Below, piece by piece: positions 9,718 to 20,236 of a DNA stretch of 64,000 bases (position 1 is the first letter of the stretch; the number at the start of each line of letters is the position of its first letter). The notes under the pieces are model-generated. The model was given only the letters and a program-made list of their open reading frames with translations. It did no database searches and had not been told where the DNA came from. The position numbers were made by a program, and so were the translations under genes. Source of the DNA: Raffaelea ambrosiae (lineage: Eukaryota; Ascomycota; Sordariomycetes; Ophiostomatales; Ophiostomataceae); the NCBI GenBank assembly GCA_002778195.1, contig PCDI01000003.1, positions 3,847,243 to 3,911,242 of the forward strand. The letters are read 5' to 3'.

Positions 9718-12164
9718 TTAACTATGCTGACCACGAGTACGCTCGCGCATCAGATCTCTCCGCTTCTTGTCCTGTTCTGTATCTACTTGTCAGCAAAGCG
9801 CACTTTTAAAGTTATTGGAAAGGCCAGAATCGACCCCTGGGTAGAGGAAACAAGAAAGCCTTACCGGCGTCAAAGGCAATGAACTCGTGCAAAGCTGAGC
9901 CTGCAGGCACCATGGGCAGCACAGGCACCTTCTTATCTGTGATCACCTCCAGCAGAGCCGGACCATCGGTCTCAATCAGCCACTTCAGGCTCTCAACGGT
10001 CTCCTCCGGTTTTGACACGCGGCGGTGCTGGACACCCATGGCGTCGGCCAGCTTCATAAAGTCGGGGTTCCGCTGGTGGGTGTGCGAGTAGCGGTCCTCA
10101 TAGAAAAGATTCTGCCATTGGGTAACCATTCCCTGCTCCTCGTTGTTCAAAACAATAACCTTGACACCAATGTTGAACTGTGCGGCAGTGGACAACTCCG
10201 TCAGAGTCATGTTGAAGGAGGCATCGCCATCGATATCTATCACAAGGGCGTCAGGCTTGGCCACCTTGGCGCCAATGGCCGCCGGCAGACCAAAGCCCAT
10301 GGTGCCCAGGCCACCCGACGTGATCAAGGTGCGCGGGTGCCGCCAGCGGAAGTGCTGCGCAGTCCACATCTGGTGCTGGCCAACACCGGTCGCAATGAGG
10401 GTCTCCTGCTTGCGGTGTGCGGTCAGGTTGCTCAGCTCCTCGATCAGAGTCTGTGGCTTGATCAGGCCAGAGCGCTCAGCACGTTCGTAGGCAGCCAGAG
10501 GCCACCGCTTCTTCCAGCCATTGATGTCGTCAAACCACTCTTTCCGATCAGCAATGGTCCGGCTCTCGACCTGAGGAAGCAGCAGCTTCAAATTTGTTGC
10601 AACGTCTCCCTCAATCGCTTCGGTCGCCTGAACCACTTTATTAATGTTCTTCGGCATGATCTCGAAGTGGACAATGCCGCCTTTGCCCAGGGACGCGGCT
10701 GCCTTGGCATTCGGCGCAAACTTGGAGATATTCAGGGTGACACGGTCGTCGAAACGAGCACCAAGAGCAATAATCAAGTCAGCGGTCTGCATAGCCATAT
10801 TCGCATACGCAGCACCGTGCATGCCAAGCATGTGCAGCGACTTCTCATCCAGCTCATCAAAAGCACCCAGGCCCTGCAGGGTCGTGGTCACGGGGATGGA
10901 GGACTTGTCAGCCAGTTCCTTCAGCAACTCCACACCGCCGTCGGAGCAGATGACACCCTGGCCAGCGTAGATGATAGGCTTCTGGGCAATGTTGATGAGC
11001 TCCGCCACGCGGCCGATGGACTGCTCCAGCTGCTTCTCGCTAAGAGCCTGGACAGCACGGGAAGCGGCGCTGGGGATCGAAGGAAGGTCGGATTCGGTGG
11101 GGATGGCACGGCGTAGAATGCCCGCAGTAATGTCTTTCGGGAGGTCAACCAGTACAGGACCGGGCCGGCCACTAGTCGCGATCTCAAAGGCTTCGTTGAT
11201 TCTCCGCGGGAGCTCGGCGACGCTCTTCACCATGACGTTCCACTTTGTGCAGGCACGCGAGATGCCAATCACGTCGGCCTCCTGGAAAGAATCGCTTCCA
11301 ATGGCGGATGTCGGGACCTGTCCTGAGAAAACAACCATGGGTGTTCCATCCGAGAAGGCGTCTGCCATCGGGGTGATCACGTTCGTTGCACCGGGGCCGG
11401 ACGTCACCAGCACAACGCCGGGCTTGCCTGAGGCGCGTGCATAGCCCTCGGCCATGTGGCCGGCACCCTGCTCGTGTTTGGGCAGAATGAAGTCGAAGTA
11501 TTTTGAGTTGTAAATAGCATCGAAGACGGGAAGGATCGCGCCGCCGGGATATCCAACTAATTGAATGGGGAGGGTTCGTGTCAGCGAAGAATGCCGGTGT
11601 TGTTTCTCTCTCTTTTCTTTCTTTCTTTGGGGGGGGGAATCGTTGTACGGAAAATTGCAAAGTCACGCCCACGTACATATGTGCTCAACACCATGCCGCA
11701 GCATCATTTCGTGAAAGATCTCTCCGCCAGACTTTCCGATGAACCTGTCCCCCGAAACGGCAGTGTCAGTCATGTCTCATAGCTACGTCGAGTCGCCGGT
11801 TGTCAATTGAAGGACAGAGGAACGTACGACTCGTCCATAACGGTGCGGCGCGCGCCGCTAAGAGGCTGCACATGGCTTCTGTCGCTGTTGAAGCTCTGGC
11901 TCGGTTTTGTGCGGACTTCTCTGTATCGAGGGGAGAGGCTCTGTTAGTTACGAATTCCAATTTGAGTCATAGGCAGTCCTTTGGGGCAGTTTACTTGGCC
12001 GGTGTCGCAGCGGCCGAAGTGGTCTGTTTTCTGGCACCAGAGACGTGTCTGCCGGTTGAGACGGCCGTAGCGGCTGAAGAATGTGTGAAGGACCGCGATT
12101 GCGCCGCCAGCGAAGGGTTCAGGGCCCTCCGTATGGCTTTGGCCGCCGGTGCTGACCGAAGCAT
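9718..12164 (-). CDS. ILV2: Acetolactate synthase, catalytic subunit (mitochondrial)
   Basis: Five exons: 11995-12164, 11828-11920, 11677-11744, 9865-11556 and 9718-9776, coding 693 aa. Introns are 74, 83, 120 and 88 nt, all GT-AG, and the phases sum correctly. The start is MLRSAPAAKAIRRAL, a basic mitochondrial presequence. The enzyme makes acetolactate and acetohydroxybutyrate for valine, leucine and isoleucine synthesis. SGGEIFHEMMLRHGVEHIFG and YPGGAILPVFDAIY open the TPP-binding fold; the catalytic Glu is in KHEQGAGH (about residue 139). The C-terminal TPP/Mg motif is IDIDGDASFNM with NNEEQG (about 550-586). Known eukaryotic enzymes need TPP, FAD and a regulatory subunit (Ilv6), which is not in this window. 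The last exon ends MRERTRGQHS. All key motifs are intact. Confidence 0.97.
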
Positions 12165-12867
12165 GGCTGTTTGCGACGTGACCACGGCTTCTAATGGATG
12201 TAAGTTGGAGAAAATGTTGCGGAAGAACTGGGATGCCGTGGAAGGGTGTTTCCACAAGGTCTTGGGCAAATGAAAGAGGCAGAAATAGGAATTGAGGCTT
12301 TAGTTTGCCCCGAGAATGACCTAGAAGCACATAAATGTGGTGTTTGACGAGCAGAGTGACCGTACACAATGTGCACAGACCGGAGGCAATTCAATGTATG
12401 ACTCTTCCCCTCTCCAGGATTTTTTTACTGCCGGGGACTCTTTTTTTATTTTTTAGACCGGTTATTTTTTTTTTTTTTATTAAATTTTTTTATTTTACTT
12501 GCCAATCGAGTTTTGCCTTCTTTCCGATGCTTTTCCTAATCTGGGTGTGGGGCTGTGACGCACGTGCCTTACGTTGGCCTTCAGTTGTTAGGCGATGTCG
12601 GTCTAGCCCGGAATTCTGTCGTGTCTAAATATAGTCACGTGTTATGGTTACAGGCAAGGTTCCCCACCAAAATCCCTGTATTTAGAAGGTCCTCGCGCTA
12701 TTGCCAGATAGACACTAAGAAGATCCTTTCCAATCCGACCTTATTCTCCAAGTCGGTGTAGGGCGCGGCGGCGGGAAAGGATGGGGGGGTAAACAGGAGA
12801 CAACGGTAACCTTTCTCGATATGCCCAGCACGCGCTCTACATAGTATGATACAGCTTCTATGGCTCC
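12165..12867. other. ILV2 upstream region, no gene
   Basis: ILV2 promoter plus the 3' flank of the dehydrogenase gene. Long T runs lie at 12420-12500 and a CACGTG palindrome near 12635. No coding similarity seen. Confidence 0.5.
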
Positions 12868-14049
12868 TCAAGCACCTTTGCTCTCATCGGCAGTGCCCCC
12901 GAGTCTCAGGCTTTCCCTCTCTTTGGCAGTAAACAAGCCGTCACCTGTCTTCTCGCCAAGCCTGTTCTTGTCAATGTACTCCTTCTTCAGCCAATCGAGC
13001 TGGGTCTGGCTGCCCAACTCGGGCTGCTCACGAAGTGAGTGCGACTCGACTCTGTGCACGGCGTCAAGGCCAACCTCGTCCATCTTCTCGCAGGGCCCCT
13101 TCTCAGAATGGAAAAAGTCCCGGAATAGAGCGTCAATGTCTGTCGGGTTGGCGACGCCTTCAGAAAGCACCGCCAGTGTTTCGCGCTTCGTGGCAGCCCA
13201 GATTCGATTGAATATGAACCCTGGTGACTGGACATGTGAGGGCAACACAAGTGGCTTCAGTCCAACTGTTGTCATTTGTCGTGCAAGGAACGGGAAGACT
13301 GCGTCGTCCGTGGCACCTGAGGACATCAGCTCAACAAACCGGTTGCGAGGCGGGACGTAGTAATGCGTGTTCAAGAACCGTGTCGGCTTGGTCACTCCAC
13401 CGTTGCCGACCATCTCCTGCGACCTGTAGCTGCTGCTGTTCGTGGCAATGATGCAGTCGTCGGACAAAAGCGGTTCCAGTTTTCCCAGGACAGATCGCTT
13501 CAAGTCGAGCTTCTCCGGGAGAGCTTCAATGACCATCCAGGGGAGGGCGGCCGTAGCCTTGCTGATATCAGACGCGAACACGACATGTCCGGGGTGTCTC
13601 TCCTCGTCAGCGCAGACCTTTGCGAGAGTGTCTGATATGTACGGCAGAGCCGCATCCAGTGCAGCCGAGGATGAATCATAGACCACGACGGGGTGGCGTG
13701 CTGATGCCCACATAACAGCCATACGACTGCCAAGATTTCCTGCACCAACAATAAGAACCGGTCGCTTCTCTAAATCCGCGTCCGAAGGTGCCTTCCAGGC
13801 TGTCGACGAAGAGGACATCAGACGCCTTTGCATGTGAGCTTGAATTGGGGCCCGGGGATGGACATGAACGACCGCAGGTCTCAGCCTGCTCCGGACAGAT
13901 GCGCTAATTTTGGCTGTGCTGTACTTGGGTACACCAGTTTTAGGGGTGGACGACGAGAAGCGAGTAAACGCGGCGGTTGCCAGTCTTGATCCTTTGATCT
14001 CAGCCGAACTGGAGTGGCGAAACATCATGAGGACAGTAGTCGGAGCCAT
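12868..14049 (-). CDS. 3-hydroxyacyl-CoA dehydrogenase-family protein
   Basis: Intronless, 393 aa, from the ATG ending at 14049. Residues 1 to about 80 are basic and Ser-rich, consistent with a mitochondrial presequence. The Rossmann motif VLIVGAGNLGSRMA (98-111) binds NAD(P). ATNSSSY (202-208), TRFLNTHYYVPP (223-234) and SPGFIFNRIW (275-284) match the catalytic and helical regions of the 3HCDH fold. VGLDAVHRVE and a C-terminal AKE/ESL segment complete the C domain. The family oxidises 3-hydroxyacyl-CoA or related 3-hydroxy acids. In fungi, stand-alone members like this are often of unknown substrate, so fatty-acid oxidation is an inference. Confidence 0.88.
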   Translation of the reverse strand: MAPTTVLMMFRHSSSAEIKGSRLATAAFTRFSSSTPKTGVPKYSTAKISASVRSRLRPAVVHVHPRAPIQAHMQRRLMSSSSTAWKAPSDADLEKRPVLIVGAGNLGSRMAVMWASARHPVVVYDSSSAALDAALPYISDTLAKVCADEERHPGHVVFASDISKATAALPWMVIEALPEKLDLKRSVLGKLEPLLSDDCIIATNSSSYRSQEMVGNGGVTKPTRFLNTHYYVPPRNRFVELMSSGATDDAVFPFLARQMTTVGLKPLVLPSHVQSPGFIFNRIWAATKRETLAVLSEGVANPTDIDALFRDFFHSEKGPCEKMDEVGLDAVHRVESHSLREQPELGSQTQLDWLKKEYIDKNRLGEKTGDGLFTAKERESLRLGGTADESKGA

Positions 14050-14883
14050 GGTTTGGTTGCTGGATTAGATAGTTGCTAGATGAAAAAAGGCGAAACTGCC
14101 CTGGAAAACAAAGGAATATGCAAGACAGTCTTTGGATCTGGACCTCCGTTTTATGCTTTTTGGGATGTGACGTAATGAGAGGGTGGTCTGATGTCGGGAT
14201 AAAGTGGACCAGCTGCTGCAACCGACTTGACCTGGGCGAACGGCAACATGCAAGTTCACAAATTCAGCAAAAGTGCGAGATCCGAGTTTGTGGGCAGCGG
14301 ACACACTCAAAATGGATCTAGCATATATCAAAGGGTTGCTTTTTTGTGTTCGATGTTTTGCATAATTTTGGACTGATCTCCAGATAGAGGTTCTATTGGT
14401 AGTGCCTAGCTTGCTGCGCCCACGAGATATGAAAACCACCCCATTTCAAGCTTGTATTGATTTATTGATATTATTAAATTTTTTTTTTTACCTTAACTTG
14501 CAACAGTCACAGTGAGCTCTAATATCTCTCATATGGAGTGGTGTGTCTTTCCAATCTGGGACAAGAAAACAATCTCGAGTTCATTATTCAAAAAAAAAAA
14601 AAAAAAAAAAAAAGCCTCTTACGAATGCAATAGCATATTTACCATGAACGACTCAGACTTATTTGTGTGAGATGGAAACCTGGTATTAGTGTGAAATTGA
14701 AGATCTCTGTCTGTTTGCTATAACTAGCTGTTTCTCCGAAAAGCCACAGAATATTTAGATCCTAACCAAAAACAATTCTATCCGCATCAAACTTTTCACC
14801 AGTGCTTTGTCTCGCTTTTCAAATTTCCCGACAAAGACGACCAAGGTATTATTTGATATCTACATTGAACAGAAGAAGCCAAG
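14050..14883. other. Intergenic, no gene recognised
   Basis: 5' flank of the dehydrogenase gene and upstream of a decayed small gene. A/T-rich, with T runs near 14470 and a 24-A run at 14590-14613. No coding similarity seen. Confidence 0.5.
14590..14613 (+). repeat. Poly(A) tract, 24 nt
   Basis: An uninterrupted run of A, the longest homopolymer in the window. No adjacent retroelement open reading frame or target duplication was seen, so I do not call it a retroposed tail. Confidence 0.9.
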
Positions 14884-15318
14884 ATGATCACCACTGCAAA
14901 GGCTGGCAACAACCCGCACCGCACGGGATGACCCTAAAGGAACTCGAAATTGCAGCCGCGCTGTGGCTCTCTGTTCGGGATGGTGAACCACAGGTAAAGA
15001 ACATGCTCATCAAACTCACCTTCGTAGCATGTCAAGCTAATCATCTCATGCAGATTGACTGGGACAAAATTGTCAAAAACTCGAGCTACAAGAATGTGCA
15101 TTTGGCAACCGTCTCTTTTCACAATGTTCGCAAGAAACTGCAGGCCACCATAGCTAGAAGCGACGGTGGATCTGTAGCAAAGGGTGTGAAGCCCAATCAA
15201 AAAGCGGCCAGCTCCCAAGGAGGCTGATATGGACTGTGGAGCTGGCCAAAGATCACCTGGCTAAGGTGGCAAGACTAAGAAAGCAAAGATTGAGGCGGAT
15301 GAAAACGAGGACATTTGA
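14884..15318 (+). pseudogene. Small hypothetical gene, apparently decayed
   Basis: A short, charged fungal protein can be pieced together. Beginning at ATG 14884, MITTAKAGNNPHRTG hits TGA. One frame over, MTLKELEIAAALWLSVRDG (from 14928) runs to a donor at 14994 and continues at 15054 with IDWDKIVKNSSYKNVHLATV. After about 15190 the natural continuation shifts frame (KKRPAPKEADMDCG), meets a stop, and ends KTKKAKIEADENEDI at 15318. The intron (60 nt, GTAAAG...GCTAATC...CAG) looks normal. The layout resembles small nuclear-type fungal proteins with a helix-rich core and basic tail, but I cannot name a family. At least one frameshift and one stop suggest decay; sequencing error is the alternative. 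Confidence 0.45.
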
Positions 15319-15456
15319 ATTTGGTAGTTACGTGTTAATTGCGTCTATCAAGGTTGCGGTAATTTACAGGCTAGGAGCCCGGTAATCATGGTTTCTATTG
15401 GTTCACAGGAGGTTGAAGGTTATCGAGAAGAAATGAGCTGAGAACGAGAATCGACT

Positions 15457-16383
15457 TCATGGCGTAGGAATATCGAGACGGACTACCGCATTATTGCTTC
15501 CTTCACTTGCACTGCTTTCGTGACTGAGGCGGTGTTGATCATCGCCAGGATTGCCGCTTGCCTGGTCGCCTTCTGGTGCCTGCCTGACATAATTTTGTGG
15601 CTTATTGTTCTCTGTGCTGGCCACGACGGCATTGTACTTCTTGAAAGCTGTCTCGATGAGCTGTCCGACCTCCCGGCGATCGCGGCCGACAACCCCGGCC
15701 ACAAGTAGAGCATCTGTTTCTTCAATCCAGTCCTGAAGTCTGCGGAACTCTACCTCATCCTTGTGCAGGCGGTCTGGGAGGCCTTGACCTTTGACAAGTG
15801 CTAGGACTCCCGCTATGACAGTATTGAGCGCTCCCAAACTTGTGATTGATGTTGTATGGCTGCCAGCCCCCGGACCAAGAGCCGTGAGGACTGCTCCAAC
15901 CAAAATTTGTACCACATGGCAAGAGTATATGACAGTGCTGAGGACGTTAAACTGCCAGGCCTTGGTCCGCCTCTGGCTGAGAACAGCTCGATAGATGCCG
16001 GATGCCGCTTTCCGACCATTTTCGAGAGACGACGGCTCCGTATCGGCTGGCAGTTTGCAATTTATGCCAATGGCATGCCGGAAAATGGTCAGGCGTTCGT
16101 CATTCTGGGAGCGCGGCTCGAGGCCAGCTGGTGCACCCCACGAGCCGGTGTCTTCGTTATTGGACCCTGCTGGAGGCTGGCCAGAGTTGGTCACGACGTG
16201 CAGAATGGACGTGGCAGCATTGTCGGTATTGGTTGAAGTCGGTGTACGAGTCGGCGTTCCAGATCTGGCAGTAGGAACTGCCGCAGTGCCGCTTTTAGGA
16301 GACGACTTGGACGAGCCAGCCGAGCTGTTGTTGTAATTTAGCAGTGGCTCCCGTTCAGCTGTTGTGTCCGTTCCCGTCCCCAT
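15457..16383 (-). CDS. SLATT-domain (fungal type) two-helix membrane protein
   Basis: Intronless, 308 aa. The first 95 residues are low-complexity Ser/Thr/Asn/Pro. Residues about 115-250 fit the fungal SLATT domain. An amphipathic helix (NGRKAASGIYRAVLSQRRTK) precedes two membrane segments, about 146-169 (VLSTVIYSCHVVQILVGAVL) and 178-198 (SITSLGALNTVIAGVLALVK), with a tight GPGAG turn. A charged helix follows (HKDEVEFRRLQDWIEETDAL). The C-terminus is polar and disordered. SLATT domains are known in bacteria as predicted pore-forming effectors of nucleotide-signalled conflict systems. The role of the fungal branch is not established to my knowledge. No sensor or nucleotide-synthase gene is adjacent here. 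Confidence 0.8.
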   Translation of the reverse strand: MGTGTDTTAEREPLLNYNNSSAGSSKSSPKSGTAAVPTARSGTPTRTPTSTNTDNAATSILHVVTNSGQPPAGSNNEDTGSWGAPAGLEPRSQNDERLTIFRHAIGINCKLPADTEPSSLENGRKAASGIYRAVLSQRRTKAWQFNVLSTVIYSCHVVQILVGAVLTALGPGAGSHTTSITSLGALNTVIAGVLALVKGQGLPDRLHKDEVEFRRLQDWIEETDALLVAGVVGRDRREVGQLIETAFKKYNAVVASTENNKPQNYVRQAPEGDQASGNPGDDQHRLSHESSASEGSNNAVVRLDIPTP

Positions 16384-17118
16384 CGTTATGTATTGTTCGC
16401 GTCAGGTGTTCTCGACAGGCGTAAATGCTTTTGTTCGCCGCTGCGAAGCAGGTTCAGTTTGGGGTTTGCTGTTATTATTTTGTCGATATTATAAGATGCC
16501 CGACCTGGTGCGGAAACGGGGATTGGAAATTTTGGGTGTTCTGCATTCATGCGAGGTGCGGTAGTTTCAATGTCTTGAAACGAATTTGGAAGGCGCGAGT
16601 TTGCAGATACAACATGCGATCACGCGCCCTTTTATTTCCTATCTCGCCTTTGTCTATTGCTCTTTTCTTTTGCGGACCATCACCGCTGCCATAGTACTCG
16701 TAAGGCCAATAAGTGGTCGTTAGAACTGGCATGCGTGGCCTGCATTAGCTCCCGCCCAGGCTCTGATGGAACGCAACACACACTTATCAAACGCAAAACG
16801 GGGTCTATTATGGTACAAAAGCTTGCCAATACTACCAGGCTATGAACAAGGAAGGCTGCATGTGCAGGTCGAGGTTTTGGGCACAAACTGCCGTGCTCTT
16901 TGCCGACCGCAAGCCGGCCGCAAGCCTACCTGGCTGTACGCCTGTCAAAAGCAAAATAAGAAGAAAATGCCAACAAGAACACAAACAGAAAAACTAAACC
17001 ATATCACTCCATGACCCAATCCCAGTGCCCTCCTACCAGGCAACAGCTCTCGTACAAGGCCTATCCTAAACACCACGCCTGAAGCTTTGCGCAGCCTCCA
17101 CCCCGTGGCTCGCCCGTA
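16384..17118. other. Intergenic, no gene recognised
   Basis: 5' flank of the SLATT gene and 3' flank of SFH1. No coding similarity or notable repeat. Confidence 0.5.
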
Positions 17119-18971
17119 TTATAACAAAATAGAATCGTTGATGTGGAGTGCTTTTGTCCATCGAGGCAGTTTCCTGTCTCGCTCAAACATGAAACCGCAA
17201 TTGTTGCAGAGCGTCTGGGAGAGTTAGTTAAGGCGCAAGTGCATCAGTAACAAACAATACTAGGGGGAAACAACGTCAAACCTACCCTTGGCCCGTGAGG
17301 TCCGTCGCGAACAGCCCAGACACTTGTTCCCCAGACGCGGCAGTGGGCACAGCGCCATGCACTGCGTTCGTTGTCGGTAAGTGTGCCTCCACCACCGTAT
17401 CCACCTCCGTTCGCATCTGGCGTCCCGCGGCCACCAGGGGTGCCCGACCGACCGAGGGGTGACAAACTTCGAAAACGTCTCTTCTTCTTACTCCGCTCGC
17501 CCCGTCCCATACGTTCCTCTTCCTGCTCCACCAGCCCACCAAATCCAAAGCCCACTGGAACGCCACCAGACATGCCAGTATTGCTACTGAAACGTGCAGT
17601 CTCTCGTCGCAAGCGCCGCAACTGTCGTTCTCGGTCGCCTTCCCGTTTTTCAATCTCTTCTTTTGACAGTGTCTCGACCTTTGGTTCCCACTGGTCACCC
17701 AGTTGCTCCGGATCGTAGCGCCAGCCAGCTCCTTCTCCTGCCGTTGAGATTGCAGCATCGTTGGGAAAGTCCGTCAGATTCCCAGCCCCAAAGCCAGCCA
17801 CCAACCCACCGGATTCGCAAGCCTCCTTCTTCAGACGCAACACCGCCTCGTAAATGGCATGAGTCATAGCAGGCACCCACTCTCCAGCCAGTCCCAAATC
17901 AGCACAAGTCTGTTTCGCAAATGCTTCTGCTGTCCCCGGAGGATGCAGCAAAGACCACTCGAATTTGTCTGTGTACAGGCGGGAGGACAGGTTGATGCTC
18001 AAATTCACGATGCAACGATATGTGTCGTCAGGGTTGAAATCGTCAGAACCGGGATGGATCGCCGTCGCCGTCGCTGTTACGTCGTTCGATGCTAGAACCG
18101 GGGTGCCGTTGCCAACCTTCGAAAGTGCGGAAAGAGCCCCGTTTCCAATTCGCAGAGGGGTATCAGCTCGACTGGTAGAAACCAAGTTTGGTGCAGGGGT
18201 TGCTGAGTCCCTGGCTGCGGCTGTTGGCCCAGAACCCAGGTGCGAATGAAAGAGTGGGTGAAGAGCCACACCCGCGTACTCCTCCAACTGCGTGCGAATT
18301 TGTTTGCTGATTTCAGCGGCAACCGAAGAACGAACCGGCAAGTCGAGGTCTTGTGTGAGTCCTATCGCAAATTGATCTGTCGTGATCAACGTCTCGTGGA
18401 GGTTCCAAAGAAAGGTATCTCGTAGGCGATACGGCGGGGTCACTTCTCCTTGTCTGTTAAGAGGGTTGTTCATGTCAAATTGCGCGTTGATGTTTGGGGC
18501 GCCGGGCTGCGGCCCAATGGGTGGTCCGAGAGGCGCCATAGGAACAAAGGCAGGAACGTCCACGTCTATGCGAATAGGAATGAGCGTCGATGGAAGGCAA
18601 GCTTGCGCATAGTTCGCCAGGTCTGACCGAGGCAGTCTCGTTTTCCCCTGCCAGTCGCGCCACACGCCCTGGACCTCAACAGGAACATCAGTGTCCTTCC
18701 CAGCCTTGTCGATCGGATCAGACTTTCCAACGCTATCGTCTCTCCGCAGGTTTCGTAGGCTGGATGGCCGACGCCGCACATCATCTTCGTCATCGTCGTA
18801 ATCGTCGAACCCATCTTCTGCGTAATTGATTATCGTTGTTCCGCGCTTCGTTGTTTTTGGCGCAGCTGGAGCGCTTGGGTTGACAGGAATGAGGAGAGAG
18901 TTGTTGTACGCTCTCAAGCGGGTCGGATATGTAGACCAATAGGCCTGTGGTGTAGATGTCATACTACTCAT
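17119..18971 (-). CDS. SFH1: SNF5/INI1-family chromatin remodelling subunit, SFH1-like
   Basis: Two exons, 17286-18971 and 17119-17214, coding 593 aa; the 71-nt intron is GTAGGT...CCCAG. STYPTRLRAYNNSLLIPV near the start and the following TTKRGTTIINYAEDGFDD acidic stretch match fungal Sfh1 proteins. The SNF5 domain has two repeats: LIPIRIDVDVPAF to RDTFLWNLHETLITTDQF (about 126-212), and CIVNLSINLSSRLYTDKFEW to the HAIYEAVLRLKKE helix (about 323-388). The intron splits a C-terminal GATA-like finger, C541-X2-C544-X20-C565-X2-C568. The protein is expected in the nucleus as a core subunit of the RSC (or SWI/SNF) ATP-dependent remodeller. Assignment to SFH1 rather than SNF5 rests on the N-terminus and size. 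Confidence 0.93.
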
Positions 18972-20236
18972 CGTGGAAAAGTAATACCGGACGCAGTCAT
19001 CTCATGCTGGTGAGGAGGGAGGTGTCGCGAAAGGAGAGGGAGATTGTTCGGTGGTGGACTAGCTGATTAGCTCGGGGGCGAGGCGCCTGGACTGACGGCC
19101 GAGCCGACACCGAAAATGCAATCGGCCGGGATTTGGTAGATGAAGAAAAGAGAACACAAGCCGCCTATGCTGTGGCAGTTCAACGAGTTGCACAGCCACT
19201 TGTGAAGGGCGTAGAGGGTTGGGAGAGGATACGATGGCATGGGTCTGTTTTTGTCTGGTCGCAAAGGGTCCAGGGAGACGGCGTGGTTTGAAGACAGCGC
19301 GCGTCCAAAAAATTCTCTGGCTGAAGAAGCACGTGATACTTCACGCGACATCTCCGATACTCTGGCAGTCACGTGTACTCGGACCTTACACACGCACCAT
19401 GTTTGCGTCGAAAGGCAAGCAACAATCCCATTTCGCGCTGCTGTAAGGTTGATTCGTCAAATATTATAGGAAAGTATTGAATATATATATATATATTTGA
19501 ATCCGGATCATGTCGGCTTATTGGACTATCTGTCAGCGTGGTGGTGTAGTGGCGGAATATACCACGATGTGTAACTTGCTTGACCTGGCTCGAGTGGTGT
19601 AAGGGTAAAAATAAACATCCTGCGTGTTGGAATGAGGCGTGGCCTCTTACAACAATTTCGGGGTATTGAAATTTTTGTAGTTTGGTGTTAAATGATCCAG
19701 CTGCCGGCATTATACAGTAGAAGAACGACAAACCTCTCGACTTTAGGCAAAACGCTGTTAATGAAATCAAACATCCTCGTGAAGACCGTTTTGAAACACG
19801 ACAGAAAAAAACATTCTCTAGTTTGAACATTCCCAATTGTTGTTGAGCACGCCGATAGTAAAGGCTCTACACTTCACCATGACAGTTCTGTCGACAACTG
19901 TTGAGACATGTTAGTGGACAGGAGGCCTTTACCACTGTGCCTTCGAACCTACTTTCCCGGAGGAGCAAGCTTGCGACCAGGATGGCATCTATGGCGATGA
20001 GACGTCTAATTGTCATACAAGGAAATCGCAGCCACAAAATCAGCTTGGAACATCGGCTACGAAATATGGAACATACAACTGCGCACAGAATATCTGTATT
20101 TTTGTTAACAAGATCCAGGGAATGTCCCTGGCTACCACTGATAGAAATGCTGCAGAAGCTGCATTAAGACAGACAAAATATCCACCAATACACAAATCTG
20201 TCCCCTTCGCCATTTTCCAGCACTTATACATAATGG
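18972..20236. other. SFH1 upstream region, no gene
   Basis: Contains two CACGTG palindromes at 19330-19335 and 19370-19375, about 360-400 bp upstream of the SFH1 start, and an (AT)8 run at 19481-19496. The right part leads into a SET-gene relic; any N-terminal part of that relic upstream of 20237 is unrecognisable. Confidence 0.5.

Noticed and set aside
10025..11116. Long plus-strand frame antisense to ILV2
   Set aside because: Shadow of the highly codon-biased ILV2 coding strand; no independent features.
14590..14613. Poly(A) tract as a retrotransposon tail
   Set aside because: No upstream element-derived coding sequence or flanking target-site duplication could be seen.
19535..19600. tRNA-like GTGGTGGTGTAGTGGC segment
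   Set aside because: No pairing acceptor stem, anticodon arm or T-arm follows, so it is not a tRNA gene.
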